NCBI RefSeq assembly: GCF_030812335.1
Contig: NZ_JAUSSN010000004.1
Span: forward strand, 372,001-436,000
Direction of reading: 5' to 3'
Length of the DNA stretch: 64,000 bases
Source of the DNA: Pseudarthrobacter oxydans
GTDB taxonomy: Bacteria > Actinomycetota > Actinomycetes > Actinomycetales > Micrococcaceae
This document shows, piece after piece, positions 25,588 to 34,956 of the stretch. Position numbers and translations under genes: made by a program. The number at the start of each line of letters is the position of its first letter. Within the stretch, counting starts at the first letter, position 1. The notes beneath the pieces are model-generated. The model had not been told where the DNA came from, did no database searches, and saw nothing but the letters and a program-made list of their open reading frames with translations.

Positions 25588-27312
25588 ATGTACCTGTTGC
25601 TCGCCGCCCACGCCGACGGCGCAGCCCTGCAGGAACTCACCGCCGACGGCGCCCCGCACCCGGCCACACCGGAACCGCGGACCGTGAGCGCCGCCGAGCT
25701 GGCCGGCGTCGTGCGTGGCCTCGAAAAGCGGAGGCCGCGCTGGATCTGGCACCGCACCCAGGACTGGTACCCCGCCCTGCTCGCCGCCGGGGTCGAGCTG
25801 GAACGCTGTTACGACCTCACGTTGTGCGGCGCGATCCTGGCCCATTCGGAGTTCACCGCCCACACCGCGTATGCGCAGGACGCGGAGAAACTGGTCCAGG
25901 ACGATGAGCTGCCGCCGCCGCCACGGGCGCTGCAGCCGCCTCCCCCGCCGGCTGACCAGGGCGCCCTGTTCGATGATCCCGGCCTGCGCAAGACACCCCG
26001 CCACAGCCCCGAGGACCTCCGCGCCGAATACGCCGCCCAGCAGGAGGCGCTCGGCCAGGCGGGCGGGGCCGGCGTCGAACGCCAGAGCGACAACCGCAAG
26101 CAGCGCCTCCAGCTGTTGCTCGCGGCCGAGTCCGCCGGCGCCATGATCGCGGCGGAGATGCAGCACACCGGGGTGCCGTGGCGTGAGGAACTGCATGAGC
26201 GGATTCTGGCGGACTACCTGGGCCCCCGGCCTCCGGTGGGCCACCGTCCGGCCAAGCTGGAGGCCCTCACCGCCGAGCTGCGGCAGCTGCTGAATTCCCC
26301 CGCGCTGAACCCGGACTCCCCGCAGGAGCTTATGCGGGCCCTGCACCGGAACGGCATCGAAGTGAAGACCACCCGGCAGTGGGAACTGAAGGAGTCCAGC
26401 CACCCGGCGATCGAGCCGCTGCTGGCCTTCAAGAAGCTCTCCCGCCTGCACGCCGCCAACGGCTGGGCCTGGCTGGATGCCTGGGTGAAGGACGGCCGGT
26501 TCCGGCCGGAGTACGTGGTCGGCGGCGTCGTTTCCGGGCGCTGGGCCTCCCGCGGCGGCGGCGCGCTGCAGATTCCGCGCCAGATCCGGGGCGCCGTCCA
26601 CGCCGATCCGGGCCACAAGCTGATCGTCGCCGACGCCTCCCAGCTGGAGCCCCGGGTGCTCGTGGCGCTCGCGCAGGACTCCAAGATGGCCGAGGCCGCG
26701 CGGGACAAGGACCTGTACGCCGGCATCGCCGCGCAGGGCTTTGGCGGGGACCGCGCCAAAGCCAAGGTAGCGCTGCTCGGCGCGATCTACGGGGCCACCA
26801 CCGGCGAGTCAGGACGCCTGATGCCGCAGCTGACCCGCACCTACCCGCGCGCCGTGGGCTTCGTGGAACAGGCTGCCCGCGAGGGCGAGGCCGGCAGGAC
26901 GGTCACCTCCCGGCTGGGCCGCAGCAGCCCGCCGCCGTCCGAGCGCTGGCTGCAGAGCCAGCAGTCGACCAGCGCCGAGGAACAGCGCCGGGCGGATTCC
27001 ATCGCCCGTTCGCGGGGCCGGTTCACCCGCAATTTCGTTGTCCAGGGTTCCGCGGCGGACTGGGCGGCCTGCTGGCTCGCCGAACTGCGACGCCGGCTCC
27101 GCGCCATGCGCGCGGCGGGCGGCCCCGCCGGGGAACTGGTCTTCTTCCTGCATGACGAGGTCATGGTCCACTGCCCCGAGGCCGCGGTCGCCGACTGCAC
27201 CCGGGCCATCGAGGAAGCCGCGAACGCCGCCAAGGAACTGCTGTTCGGCAGGATCCCGGTGGAATTCCCGGTCAGCGTCGCTGTTGTGGATTCCTACGAC
27301 AACGCCAAATAA
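25588..27312 (+). CDS. Bifunctional 3'-5' exonuclease / family-A DNA polymerase
   Basis: This 574-residue stand-alone polymerase is distinct from polA and lacks a 5'-3' exonuclease domain. The N-terminal part (MYLLLAAHADGAALQELT, RWIWHRTQDWYPALLAAGVE) is a divergent exonuclease-like domain. The polymerase core has motif A VADASQLEPRVLVALAQD near residue 350, motif B region DLYAGIAAQGFGGDRAKAKV with an unusual LLGAIYGATTGESG, and motif C FFLHDEVMVHC near residue 520. It probably acts in repair or damage-tolerant synthesis. It starts at ATG 25588, close after a CAGAAT box, and may be leaderless. It is divergent from the Tad locus. Confidence 0.9.
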   Translation: MYLLLAAHADGAALQELTADGAPHPATPEPRTVSAAELAGVVRGLEKRRPRWIWHRTQDWYPALLAAGVELERCYDLTLCGAILAHSEFTAHTAYAQDAEKLVQDDELPPPPRALQPPPPPADQGALFDDPGLRKTPRHSPEDLRAEYAAQQEALGQAGGAGVERQSDNRKQRLQLLLAAESAGAMIAAEMQHTGVPWREELHERILADYLGPRPPVGHRPAKLEALTAELRQLLNSPALNPDSPQELMRALHRNGIEVKTTRQWELKESSHPAIEPLLAFKKLSRLHAANGWAWLDAWVKDGRFRPEYVVGGVVSGRWASRGGGALQIPRQIRGAVHADPGHKLIVADASQLEPRVLVALAQDSKMAEAARDKDLYAGIAAQGFGGDRAKAKVALLGAIYGATTGESGRLMPQLTRTYPRAVGFVEQAAREGEAGRTVTSRLGRSSPPPSERWLQSQQSTSAEEQRRADSIARSRGRFTRNFVVQGSAADWAACWLAELRRRLRAMRAAGGPAGELVFFLHDEVMVHCPEAAVADCTRAIEEAANAAKELLFGRIPVEFPVSVAVVDSYDNAK

Positions 27313-27454
27313 ACATCCGGAGTTGCCCGCCGTAACGTACCCGCCGGTAGCGTTGTGCACCGTGTGTGACGGCAGATACCCTCGAAGAGGCCGGTCATTG
27401 ATCCGACAATCCCGGCCATGCAACGACGCATAGTTTTTTGGGGAGGCAGCACAA

Positions 27455-27700
27455 TTGGCTGGCATTTTTGAGATCGCCGAGGCCGGCGGGAAGAAGTACT
27501 TCTTCAAGCTCACGGCACCCGACGGCACGGTGGTCGCCGTTTCACCACTGTTCAACACGATCAAGGGCGCAGCCGCGGGCATCACCGCCGTGCGGGAGAA
27601 CGCCGCCACCGGGCTGGTCGTCGACAAGTCCCGGGCGCGCAGCAAGCCCGGACCCCCGAAGGCCGCCACGGGGCCCGGCATCAGACTGGCCCGCAGCTAG
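27455..27700 (+). CDS. DUF1508 (YegP-like) protein, first copy
   Basis: This 81-residue protein has one DUF1508 unit: FEIAEAGGKKYFFKLTAPDG, then a central PLFNTIKGAAAGITAVRENA and a short basic C-terminus. It starts at TTG 27455, chosen because a GGGGAGG ribosome site lies 8 nt upstream. A second DUF1508 gene lies at 61693-62001. Members are small cytoplasmic proteins of unknown role, often stress-linked. It lies tail to tail with the NUDIX gene, leaving only 8 bp between. Confidence 0.85.
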   Translation: MAGIFEIAEAGGKKYFFKLTAPDGTVVAVSPLFNTIKGAAAGITAVRENAATGLVVDKSRARSKPGPPKAATGPGIRLARS

Positions 27701-27708
27701 GTCCCGCC

Positions 27709-28407
27709 TCAGCCGTCGAGCCTGCTCCACGTGTCGATGTCGAGCAGGCTCGTGCGGTCCCAGGGCACCGCCCACCCCAGCTGGTCGAAGAGCTGGTTGA
27801 GGATCATCCCGGTAAAGCCCCAGACCACCACGTCGTTGACGGTAAAGGCGGGGCTCTGGAACGTCTGCCCCACCCGGGTCACCGTCGCCATCACGCGGTT
27901 GTCCGGATCCAGCAGGTCCCGGACCGGGACGCGGAAGACCTGGGCGGACTCGCCGTAGTCCACGACCCGCACGGGCGACTGGGACGCCCACCAGCCCAGG
28001 ACCGGGGTGACCAGGAAGTTCCCGCGGGGAAGGGCCAGTTCCGGCATCACGCCGAGGACCTCGACGCCGGCCGGATCCAGCCCGGTTTCCTCTTCCGCTT
28101 CCCGCAGGGCGGCACCGATCACGGATTCACCCGGGTCGATGCCGCCGCCGGGGAACGCAACCTGGCCCGGATGGTCATCCAGGGTCTGGGCGCGCTGCAG
28201 CAGCAGGACATCGAGATCGGCCGGGGCGAGCTGCTTCACCGAGGCCGCGGGGACGTCATCGAGGGAGCCGAAGAGCATCAGCACCGCAGCCCGGCGGACC
28301 CGCTGGCCGGGCTCGACGACGAGTTCCCGCCAGCGCGGGTCGGCGGACGGCGCGGTGCCGGCCTCCACTGCGGCGACCAGATCGATGAGGTCCTGGCGGG
28401 CGGTCAC
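27709..28407 (-). CDS. NUDIX hydrolase, CoA pyrophosphatase type
   Basis: This 232-residue NUDIX enzyme carries the box [20 protein letters not shown] followed by [30 protein letters not shown] is the UPF0035-type preceding signature of CoA pyrophosphatases, so it probably cleaves CoA or CoA derivatives into phosphopantetheine and 3',5'-ADP. GTG 28407 overlaps the nth stop as GTGA, so the two are translationally coupled. An upstream open frame overlapping nth was rejected. The pair nth-NUDIX is a recurrent actinobacterial arrangement. Confidence 0.9.
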   Translation of the reverse strand: MTARQDLIDLVAAVEAGTAPSADPRWRELVVEPGQRVRRAAVLMLFGSLDDVPAASVKQLAPADLDVLLLQRAQTLDDHPGQVAFPGGGIDPGESVIGAALREAEEETGLDPAGVEVLGVMPELALPRGNFLVTPVLGWWASQSPVRVVDYGESAQVFRVPVRDLLDPDNRVMATVTRVGQTFQSPAFTVNDVVVWGFTGMILNQLFDQLGWAVPWDRTSLLDIDTWSRLDG

Positions 28408-29345
28408 AGCGGCCTCCTCTGGGATTCCATCCGGATTTCCGCGGCACGGTGGGTCTCCGCGAGGAGCTTGGACAGCAGTTCCTCCTGCCCGGGGGCCAGC
28501 TCGTACTTCAGCAGCTTCTTCGCCTTCTCCGGGTCCGTCTCCCCCATCCCGTAGCTCGGGCACCAGTTCGCGACCGCGCAGGCGCCGCAGGCCGGCTTGC
28601 GGGAATGGCACACACGCCGGCCGTGGAACACCACCCGGTGCGAGAGCATGGTCCAGTCCCGGGGCTCGAAGAGTTCCGCGACGTCGGACTCGATCCGCAC
28701 CGGGTCATCGGACTCGGTCCAACCGAAACGCCGGGCGAGCCGGCCGAAATGGGTGTCCACGGTGATCCCGGGGACGCCGAACGCGTTGCCGAGCACCACG
28801 TTCGCGGTTTTCCGCCCGACGCCGGGAAGCGTCACCAGGTCATCCAGCCGGCCCGGCACCTCGCCGTCGTACTCATCCACGAGCCGGTTGCACAGCGCCA
28901 TCAGGTTCCGGGTCTTGGCGCGGAAGAACCCGGTCGGCTTGATGATGGCCTCCAGCTCGGCCGGGTCCGCCTCCGCCATGCTCCGCGCGTCGGGGTACCG
29001 GGCGAACAGCAGCGGCGTGATCTGGTTGACCGTCACATCCGTCGTCTGCGCCGACAGCACCGTGGCCACCACCAGCTCGAACGGGCTGCGGAAGTCGAGT
29101 TCCGCATGGGCGTAGGGATACTGTTCCGCGAGCGCCTTGTTGATCCGGCGGGCGCGCCGCTTCAAGCCCAGCAGTGACTCCCCCGCAGCCCGAGCGGCTG
29201 CGCTCTTCGGGCGCCGGCCCATGGGGCCGGCGCCTTCCGTGCCCACGCCAGTGCCCGCGCCCTTGGTGCCGGGACGTTGCGGTTCCGCACCGGCGGGGTC
29301 GGCCGCGGCGCTGCCGGGCACTGGAAGGCTGGACTCGCTGGCCAC
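28404..29345 (-). CDS. nth: Endonuclease III
   Basis: This DNA glycosylase/AP lyase removes oxidised pyrimidines. The 313-residue protein has the helix-hairpin-helix [17 protein letters not shown] with catalytic Lys, and the catalytic Asp in [16 protein letters not shown]. The [4Fe-4S] loop follows as C-x6-C-x2-C-x5-C ([17 protein letters not shown]). GTG 29345 lies 9 bp after the upstream stop but has no clear ribosome site. ATG 29222 (residue 42) has GGAAGG upstream and would drop a low-complexity Pro/Gly stretch; it is a real alternative. The family is usually about 220-260 residues, which supports the shorter form. Confidence 0.93.
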   Translation of the reverse strand: MASESSLPVPGSAAADPAGAEPQRPGTKGAGTGVGTEGAGPMGRRPKSAAARAAGESLLGLKRRARRINKALAEQYPYAHAELDFRSPFELVVATVLSAQTTDVTVNQITPLLFARYPDARSMAEADPAELEAIIKPTGFFRAKTRNLMALCNRLVDEYDGEVPGRLDDLVTLPGVGRKTANVVLGNAFGVPGITVDTHFGRLARRFGWTESDDPVRIESDVAELFEPRDWTMLSHRVVFHGRRVCHSRKPACGACAVANWCPSYGMGETDPEKAKKLLKYELAPGQEELLSKLLAETHRAAEIRMESQRRPL

Positions 29346-29354
29346 GGGGACTGG

Positions 29355-30740
29355 CTAGCCGCGTTCGATGTTGCTGAGGTCGCGGAGCACGCCCACGCGG
29401 CCGTCGGTGTGCTGGACCAGGAATTCGTGGCCCCGGTCCTCCAGGGCGAGCACCCAGCCGCCCGGTTCGATCACGAAGGCTGCGACGCCGCTGTGCTCGT
29501 CCACGGCGGTGCGGGGCTGGGCGACGGCGAACCAGAAGGCCTCGTGGACGACCTGGGCCTCATGTTCCTCGGGGCGGCTTGCCGGGTCGACGGTGGCGCC
29601 GATCGGTTCCTGCTGGCGCACCTGCGGGTTCACCGTGGTGGGGGCACTGTGGCCTGACGTGACGGGAACCTCGGTGGCCCGGGTTTCCTCAGCCGCGGAA
29701 GCGGCATGGACATCCTTGGGCTGTCCGTCGGCAGCGGCCGCGGCGCCGGGGGCCACGACGGCGGCCTGGGTCTGCTCGGCCGCGGACGGCTTCGGCGCGG
29801 TCGCGGCGGGCACTATGCCCGCGACCTGGGTTTCCGGGGAGCTAACGACCGGGGTGGGCGCGGATGCCCGGGCCGGTGCTTCCTGGGCCGGCGATGCGGC
29901 CGCGGGGCGAACTGCCGATGCCCCGGTTGCAGCGTCTGAAGTTGCGGGGCGCGAAGTTGCCGCGCCGGCTGCTGCGGCTGCTCCCGCAGCAGTTGCGCCT
30001 GAAGCGCCTGCTGCCCCTGCCGCGCCGGACTTTCCGCCCGGCGTCATCCGCTTCGCCCAGCCGGCAACGGCGCTGGTGCCGGCGGCCTTCGGTGCGGTCT
30101 CGTTCTCGTCCTTGGCCTCTTTCGGCGCCTTGGGGGCGCGCGGCTTGCGGACGGGGACCGCCGACTCGCGGGCCACAACGTGGGCGGGGACTTCTGCGCG
30201 GTCCAGGAAGTCTCCGGCGAAGAAGGGAATCAGGCGTCCCAGCACGGTGGCCGCGAGGAGCCCGAGGGCGCCGACGAGGGCCAGCAGCATGCTGGGGACA
30301 TAGGCGCCGGCGACGGCCAGGAAGAAGAACGCGACAGCGAAGGACGCCACCACGGAGGCGAACTGGTCCACCGACAGGGAGCCGATGCGGACCTTCGTTC
30401 CGGGGCTGACGCGGCGAGCCACGAACAGGGCGGTAACAACCACCGGCAGAAGGATTCCGAGGCCCAGGAAGAACAGGCTGCCCAGGTTCCACAGGTTGTA
30501 GCGGACGGCAAACATCGGGATCAGTGAGGCCACGAAAAGAATCAGCGTCGAGCCAAACACCGTGAGGTCACGGATGGTGAACGGGCCGAGGACCGCCTGG
30601 TTCTTCTTGCCGGCCGTCTTCCCGCTTGCCTTGTCCACCGTGAAACGGGGTGCTTCCCCGAAGCCGCCGGATCGGTCCGCGCCGCCGTTGCCCTGGCTTT
30701 GGGCGGGCGGCTTAAGCTGCCCGTTTGTTTGCTCGTTCAT
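29355..30740 (-). CDS. Uncharacterised membrane protein with Ala/Pro-rich linker and C-terminal domain
   Basis: This 461-residue protein is not a family I can name. After a polar N-terminus (NGQLKPPAQSQGNGGADRSG) come four or five transmembrane segments (for example LTVFGSTLILFVASLIPMFA, LFFLGLGILLPVVVTALFVA, FASVVASFAVAFFFLAVAGA and SMLLALVGALGLLAATVLG). A long Ala/Pro/Ser-rich low-complexity region (about residues 220-360) follows, then a compact C-terminal domain with FWFAVAQPRTAVDEHSGVAA and HEFLVQHTDGRVGVLRDLSN. ATG 30740 follows GGAGAA. Upstream of nth on the same strand and divergent from acs. The linker suggests a membrane-tethered cytoplasmic sensor or scaffold; this is inference. 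Confidence 0.7.
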   Translation of the reverse strand: MNEQTNGQLKPPAQSQGNGGADRSGGFGEAPRFTVDKASGKTAGKKNQAVLGPFTIRDLTVFGSTLILFVASLIPMFAVRYNLWNLGSLFFLGLGILLPVVVTALFVARRVSPGTKVRIGSLSVDQFASVVASFAVAFFFLAVAGAYVPSMLLALVGALGLLAATVLGRLIPFFAGDFLDRAEVPAHVVARESAVPVRKPRAPKAPKEAKDENETAPKAAGTSAVAGWAKRMTPGGKSGAAGAAGASGATAAGAAAAAGAATSRPATSDAATGASAVRPAAASPAQEAPARASAPTPVVSSPETQVAGIVPAATAPKPSAAEQTQAAVVAPGAAAAADGQPKDVHAASAAEETRATEVPVTSGHSAPTTVNPQVRQQEPIGATVDPASRPEEHEAQVVHEAFWFAVAQPRTAVDEHSGVAAFVIEPGGWVLALEDRGHEFLVQHTDGRVGVLRDLSNIERG

Positions 30741-31149
30741 TCGGTTCTCCTTAGCATGGCGGCACTCTGGACAGCGCCGTCTAACGGCAGGCCAAGCCGG
30801 GACCGCGAGCGGTCCCGTCGCCTCCATCGGATGTCACAATTCCATCTCAGCCTAGTCAAGTGGCCCGCCGATCACTAGCTGACAAGCCGGGGACGGCGGT
30901 ACGGAACCGGGCTGCGCCAGCGCCGCCGCGGGCCGCCGAACCGCCATTCGTCGCTTAACAAACACCGCTCACGGTTCACTGTGTGACGCGGCCCACGTTG
31001 GGGGCGGCTCAGGCGCTAGTGTGTATTTCGGAACAGCTCTTTGCGGTACGCCCGTGACCAGCCGACGCCCGATGACGCGCAAGCGGCGCGGCGCTGCGGC
31101 GGAACGGGTGTCCCCGCGCAGCACGGATCGATGAATGATGAGGTTCACC
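30741..31149. other. Divergent intergenic region before acs
   Basis: This 409-bp gap separates the membrane-protein start from acs. I see no ORF. A weak Crp-like site TGTGA-CGCGGC-CCACG (30982-30997), overlapping a TCACTGTGTGA palindrome (30976-30986), lies upstream of a possible -10 TAGTGT (31017-31022). No terminator was found. The 5' leader of acs would be about 120 nt and could hold further control, but I recognise no riboswitch. Confidence 0.4.
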
Positions 31150-33180
31150 ATGTCCCAGCAGACCCCCGGCTCCACGACGACGCAGGCTCCCCAGCGCGAT
31201 GCCTTCGAAAACCTGTCGCAGGAGAACCGCAAGTTCGCCCCCTCCCCCGAGTTCGCCGCCAATTCGGTGGTCACCGCCGCGGATTACGCCGAGGCCGACG
31301 CCGACCGGCCCGCCTTCTGGGCGAAGCAGGCCCGCGAGCTGCTGACCTGGAGCAAAGACTTCAGCCAGGCCCTGGATTGGTCCACGCCGCCCTTCGCCAA
31401 ATGGTTCGTCGGGGGCGAGATCAACGCCGCCTACAACGCGCTGGACCGCCACGTCGAGGCCGGCCACGGTGACCGCGTCGCCATTTACTTCGAGGGCGAA
31501 CCGGGCGATACCCGCACCTACACGTACGCCCAGCTCACCGACGAGGTCAAGCGGGCCGCCAACGCCTTCGAGTCCCTCGGCGTCGCGAAGGGCGACCGCG
31601 TCGCCGTGTACCTGCCGATGATTCCCGAGGCCGTCATCACGCTGCTGGCCTGCGCCCGCATCGGCGCCATCCACTCCGTGGTGTTCGGCGGTTTCTCCGC
31701 CGAGGCGCTCCGCTCCCGGATCGACGACGCCGAGGCCAAGCTTGTCGTCACCGCGGACGGCACCTACCGGCGCGGCAAGCCCAGTGCGCTCAAGCCCGCC
31801 GTCGACGAGGCCCTCGCCCATAAGGGAGACGGTTCCGGTCACACCGTTGAGAACGTCGTCGTCGTCAAGCGCAACGGCCAGGACGTCGACTGGCACGAGG
31901 GCCGCGACCACTGGTGGGACGACACGGTCGGGACCGCCTCGCCCGAGCACACCGCCGTCGGGCACGACGCGGAGCACCCGCTCTTCATCCTGTACACCTC
32001 CGGCACCACCGGCAAACCCAAGGGCATCCTGCACACCACCGGCGGCTACCTCGCCCAGGGCGCCTACACGCACAAGGCCGTCTTCGACCTGAAGCCGGAA
32101 ACGGACGTCTACTGGTGCACGGCCGACGTCGGCTGGATCACCGGACACTCGTACGTCGCCTACGCCCCGCTCATCAACGGCGCCACCCAGGTGATCTACG
32201 AGGGCACCCCGGACTCCCCGCACCAGGGCCGGTGGTGGGAGATCGTGGAGAAGTACAAGGTCTCCATCCTGTACACCGCCCCCACCGCCATCCGGACGTT
32301 CATGAAGTGGGGCAAGGAGATCCCGGCGAAGTCGGACCTCTCCTCGATCCGCGTCCTGGGCTCCGTCGGGGAACCCATCAACCCCGAGGCGTGGATGTGG
32401 TACCGCGAGGTCATCGGCGGCAACGCCGGCAAGAACGGTGAGCGCAAGGAAAACCCGGCGCCGATCGTGGACACCTGGTGGCAGACCGAAACCGGCGCGC
32501 AGATGATCGCGCCGCTGCCCGGCGTGACGGCGACCAAGCCCGGCTCCGCCCAGGTCCCGCTGCCCGGCATCGCCGTGGACGTCGTGGACGAGGCCGGGGA
32601 ATCCGTGCCCAACGGCTCCGGCGGCTACCTCGTGATCCGCGAGCCGTGGCCGGCCATGCTGCGCGGCATCTGGGGCGACCCGGAGCGCTTCAAGGAAACC
32701 TACTGGTCCCGCTTCGAGACCATGTACTTCGCCGGGGACGGCGCCAAGAAGGACGAGGACGGCGACATCTGGCTGCTCGGCCGGGTCGATGACGTGATGA
32801 ACATTTCCGGCCACCGGCTCTCCACCGCCGAGATCGAGTCGGCGCTGGTGTCCCACCCCGCCGTGGCGGAAGCCGCCGTCGTGGGCGCCGCGGACGAGAC
32901 CACCGGTCAGGCGGTCGTCGCCTTCGTGATCCTGCGCGGGGATGCCGTGGACACCGGGGACGCGATCGTCCAGGAGCTCCGGAACCACGTCAGCAAGGAG
33001 ATCGGGCCGATTGCCAAGCCCAAGACCATCCTCGTGGTGCCCGAACTGCCCAAGACCCGTTCGGGCAAGATCATGCGCCGGCTGCTCAAGGACGTCGCGG
33101 AAGGACGCGAGGTTGGCGACGCCACGACCCTGGCCGACAACACCGTGATGGCCAAGATCGCGCTCTCGCTGCGAAAGTGA
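31150..33180 (+). CDS. acs: Acetyl-CoA synthetase (acetate-CoA ligase)
   Basis: This AMP-forming enzyme activates acetate to acetyl-CoA through acetyl-AMP. The 676-residue protein has normal length. Motifs in order are [20 protein letters not shown] (P-loop), [37 protein letters not shown] and the C-terminal [15 protein letters not shown], whose Lys is the conserved catalytic and acetylation site. The ATG at 31150 follows GATGAGG with 6 nt spacing; earlier in-frame ATGs lack a ribosome site. The oxidoreductase and SRPBCC genes follow closely on the same strand and may be co-transcribed. Confidence 0.97.
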   Translation: MSQQTPGSTTTQAPQRDAFENLSQENRKFAPSPEFAANSVVTAADYAEADADRPAFWAKQARELLTWSKDFSQALDWSTPPFAKWFVGGEINAAYNALDRHVEAGHGDRVAIYFEGEPGDTRTYTYAQLTDEVKRAANAFESLGVAKGDRVAVYLPMIPEAVITLLACARIGAIHSVVFGGFSAEALRSRIDDAEAKLVVTADGTYRRGKPSALKPAVDEALAHKGDGSGHTVENVVVVKRNGQDVDWHEGRDHWWDDTVGTASPEHTAVGHDAEHPLFILYTSGTTGKPKGILHTTGGYLAQGAYTHKAVFDLKPETDVYWCTADVGWITGHSYVAYAPLINGATQVIYEGTPDSPHQGRWWEIVEKYKVSILYTAPTAIRTFMKWGKEIPAKSDLSSIRVLGSVGEPINPEAWMWYREVIGGNAGKNGERKENPAPIVDTWWQTETGAQMIAPLPGVTATKPGSAQVPLPGIAVDVVDEAGESVPNGSGGYLVIREPWPAMLRGIWGDPERFKETYWSRFETMYFAGDGAKKDEDGDIWLLGRVDDVMNISGHRLSTAEIESALVSHPAVAEAAVVGAADETTGQAVVAFVILRGDAVDTGDAIVQELRNHVSKEIGPIAKPKTILVVPELPKTRSGKIMRRLLKDVAEGREVGDATTLADNTVMAKIALSLRK

Positions 33181-33223
33181 GCGGGCACCCGGTCCGGGCC
33201 GGCCAGGGCAGGACGATGCAGCA

Positions 33224-34465
33224 ATGACGGCTGCGTGTGACGTGCTGGTGGTCGGCGCCGGCCTGGCCGGGCTGCAGTGCGCCCGGGAGCTGCAGGCCGC
33301 CGGGCGCGAGGTGCAGGTGTGGGAGGCCTCCGACGACGTCGGAGGCCGGATCCGGACCGACCGGGTCGACGGCTTCCTGGTGGACCGGGGGTTTCAGGTG
33401 CTGAATCCCGCCTACCCCGCGGTCCGCCGCTGGGTCGACGTCGAGGCCTTGGCGCTGCAGTCCTTCGGCGCCGGCCTCCGGGTCCGCCGCCAGGACTCCC
33501 TCGCCGTCCTCGCCCACCCGGTGCGCGAGCCCGGCCTGATCCTGCAGACCCTGCGCAGCGGACTGCTGCACCCCCGCGCTGTCGCGGGCCTGCTGCGCTG
33601 GGCCGCCCCGGCGTTCGCCGGTCACCGGCGGCACCGCGGCAGCGACGTTCCGCTGCGGCAGGCCTTGGACCGGGCCGGATGCGCCGGCGAACTCCGCCGG
33701 GCCGTGGACCAGTTCCTCGCCGGCGTCCTGCTCGAAGACGAGGGCAGTACGTCCAACGACTTCGCGCTGCAGCTGGTGCGGGTATTTGCGACCGGCGTGC
33801 CCGGGCTGCCGCGCGACGGCATGCAGGCCCTTCCGCGGCAACTGGCGGACACCCTCACCACCCCGGTCCGCACCTCGACCCGGGTGGAGTCGATCAACCC
33901 GGACGGGGACTCGTTCCTGGTAACCGCCGCGGATTCGAGGCTCCGGGCCAGCCACGTGGTCCTCGCCGCCGATCCGGTCAACGCCGCCCGGCTGGCCGGC
34001 GGCGACGTGCCGGCCATGAAGGGGGTACTGACGCACTGGTTCGCTGCCGACACCGCCCCCAGCGCGGTGGACATGCTCCACGTCGATGCCCGCGCGCACC
34101 CGGGCGGGCCGCTGGTCAACGCGGCCGTCATTTCCAACGCGGCGCCGAGCTACGCCCCCGCCGGGCGGCACCTGATCCAGACCTCCGCGCTGCTGGGCCC
34201 GGGCCGGCCGGACCCGACCGACGACGACGTCCGCCGCCACGCCGCGGATCTGTTCAGCGCCTCCACGGCCGGCTGGGACCTCGTGGCGCGGCACGAGGTC
34301 CGGCAGGCCCTGCCCCTGCAGCCGCCGCCGCTTCGGTCCGGGCAGCCGATGGGGGGCCTGTCCGGGCTGGTCATCTGCGGGGACCACCGGGAGACGGCGT
34401 CCATTAACGGCGCACTCGTCAGCGGCCACCGCGCCGCCCTCGCCATCCTCGGACGGCCGCGGTGA
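33224..34465 (+). CDS. FAD-dependent amine-oxidase-like oxidoreductase
   Basis: This 413-residue flavoprotein has N-terminal FAD-binding Rossmann motif DVLVVGAGLAGLQCARELQA, then the second FAD motif VWEASDDVGGRIRTDRVDGF. It has a C-terminal FAD-binding strand GLVICGDHRETASINGALVS. The pattern matches NAD(P)/FAD-dependent oxidoreductases of the amine oxidase/phytoene desaturase group; the substrate is unknown. It begins 43 bp after acs and overlaps the next gene by 4 bp (GTGA), so it is probably coupled to the SRPBCC protein. Confidence 0.85.
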   Translation: MTAACDVLVVGAGLAGLQCARELQAAGREVQVWEASDDVGGRIRTDRVDGFLVDRGFQVLNPAYPAVRRWVDVEALALQSFGAGLRVRRQDSLAVLAHPVREPGLILQTLRSGLLHPRAVAGLLRWAAPAFAGHRRHRGSDVPLRQALDRAGCAGELRRAVDQFLAGVLLEDEGSTSNDFALQLVRVFATGVPGLPRDGMQALPRQLADTLTTPVRTSTRVESINPDGDSFLVTAADSRLRASHVVLAADPVNAARLAGGDVPAMKGVLTHWFAADTAPSAVDMLHVDARAHPGGPLVNAAVISNAAPSYAPAGRHLIQTSALLGPGRPDPTDDDVRRHAADLFSASTAGWDLVARHEVRQALPLQPPPLRSGQPMGGLSGLVICGDHRETASINGALVSGHRAALAILGRPR

Positions 34466-34899
34466 GCTTCTCCGTGTCGCGCCGGATCGCCGCGCCCGCG
34501 GAGGACGTCTGGGCACTGCTCACCGATACCGGGACGTGGCCGGCCTGGGGCCCCTCGATCACCGGCGTCGAGCCGGCCGGAATCCCCGCCGGGCCACCCG
34601 CCGGGCCCGCCGGGCCACCCGCCGGGCCCGCATCCGTAACAGCAGCCGGAGGGCTGGCGCCGGGCAGCCGCGGCAGGGTCCGCACCGTCCTGGGCGCGGC
34701 GCTGCCGTACACCGTGACAGCGGTTGAGCCCGGACGCTACTGGTCCTGGTCCGTCGCCGGGATCCCGGCCACCGGCCACCGGGTCATTCCGCAGGACGGC
34801 GGCTGCCTCGTCACCTTCACAGTCCCGTGGTGGGCACCCTTCTACCTGCCGGTGTGCGCCCTGGCGCTGCGCCGGATCGAGCGGCTCGCGACCCGTTAG
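34462..34899 (+). CDS. SRPBCC-family (START-like) protein
   Basis: This is a 145-residue polyketide cyclase/START-like ligand-binding domain. It begins SFSVSRRIAAPAEDVWALLT and has the DTGTWPAWGPSITGVEPAGI strand, the usual SRPBCC opening. A Gly/Pro/Ala repeat of PAGP units (about residues 36-55) interrupts the fold after that strand, an expansion visible in DNA as GCCGGGCCACCC copies. The core continues with GSRGRVRTVLGAALPYTVTA and ends in an Arg-rich helix. GTG 34462 overlaps the previous stop. It may bind a hydrophobic product of the adjacent flavoenzyme. Confidence 0.8.
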   Translation: MSFSVSRRIAAPAEDVWALLTDTGTWPAWGPSITGVEPAGIPAGPPAGPAGPPAGPASVTAAGGLAPGSRGRVRTVLGAALPYTVTAVEPGRYWSWSVAGIPATGHRVIPQDGGCLVTFTVPWWAPFYLPVCALALRRIERLATR

Positions 34900-34956
34900 G
34901 GACTCACGCCTGCACTCACGCCGTCACTTATGCCGCCGCCGCTGGCAACCCGGGCC

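Noticed and set aside
30841..31149. Riboswitch or T-box before acs
   Set aside because: No recognised conserved core could be found in the leader.
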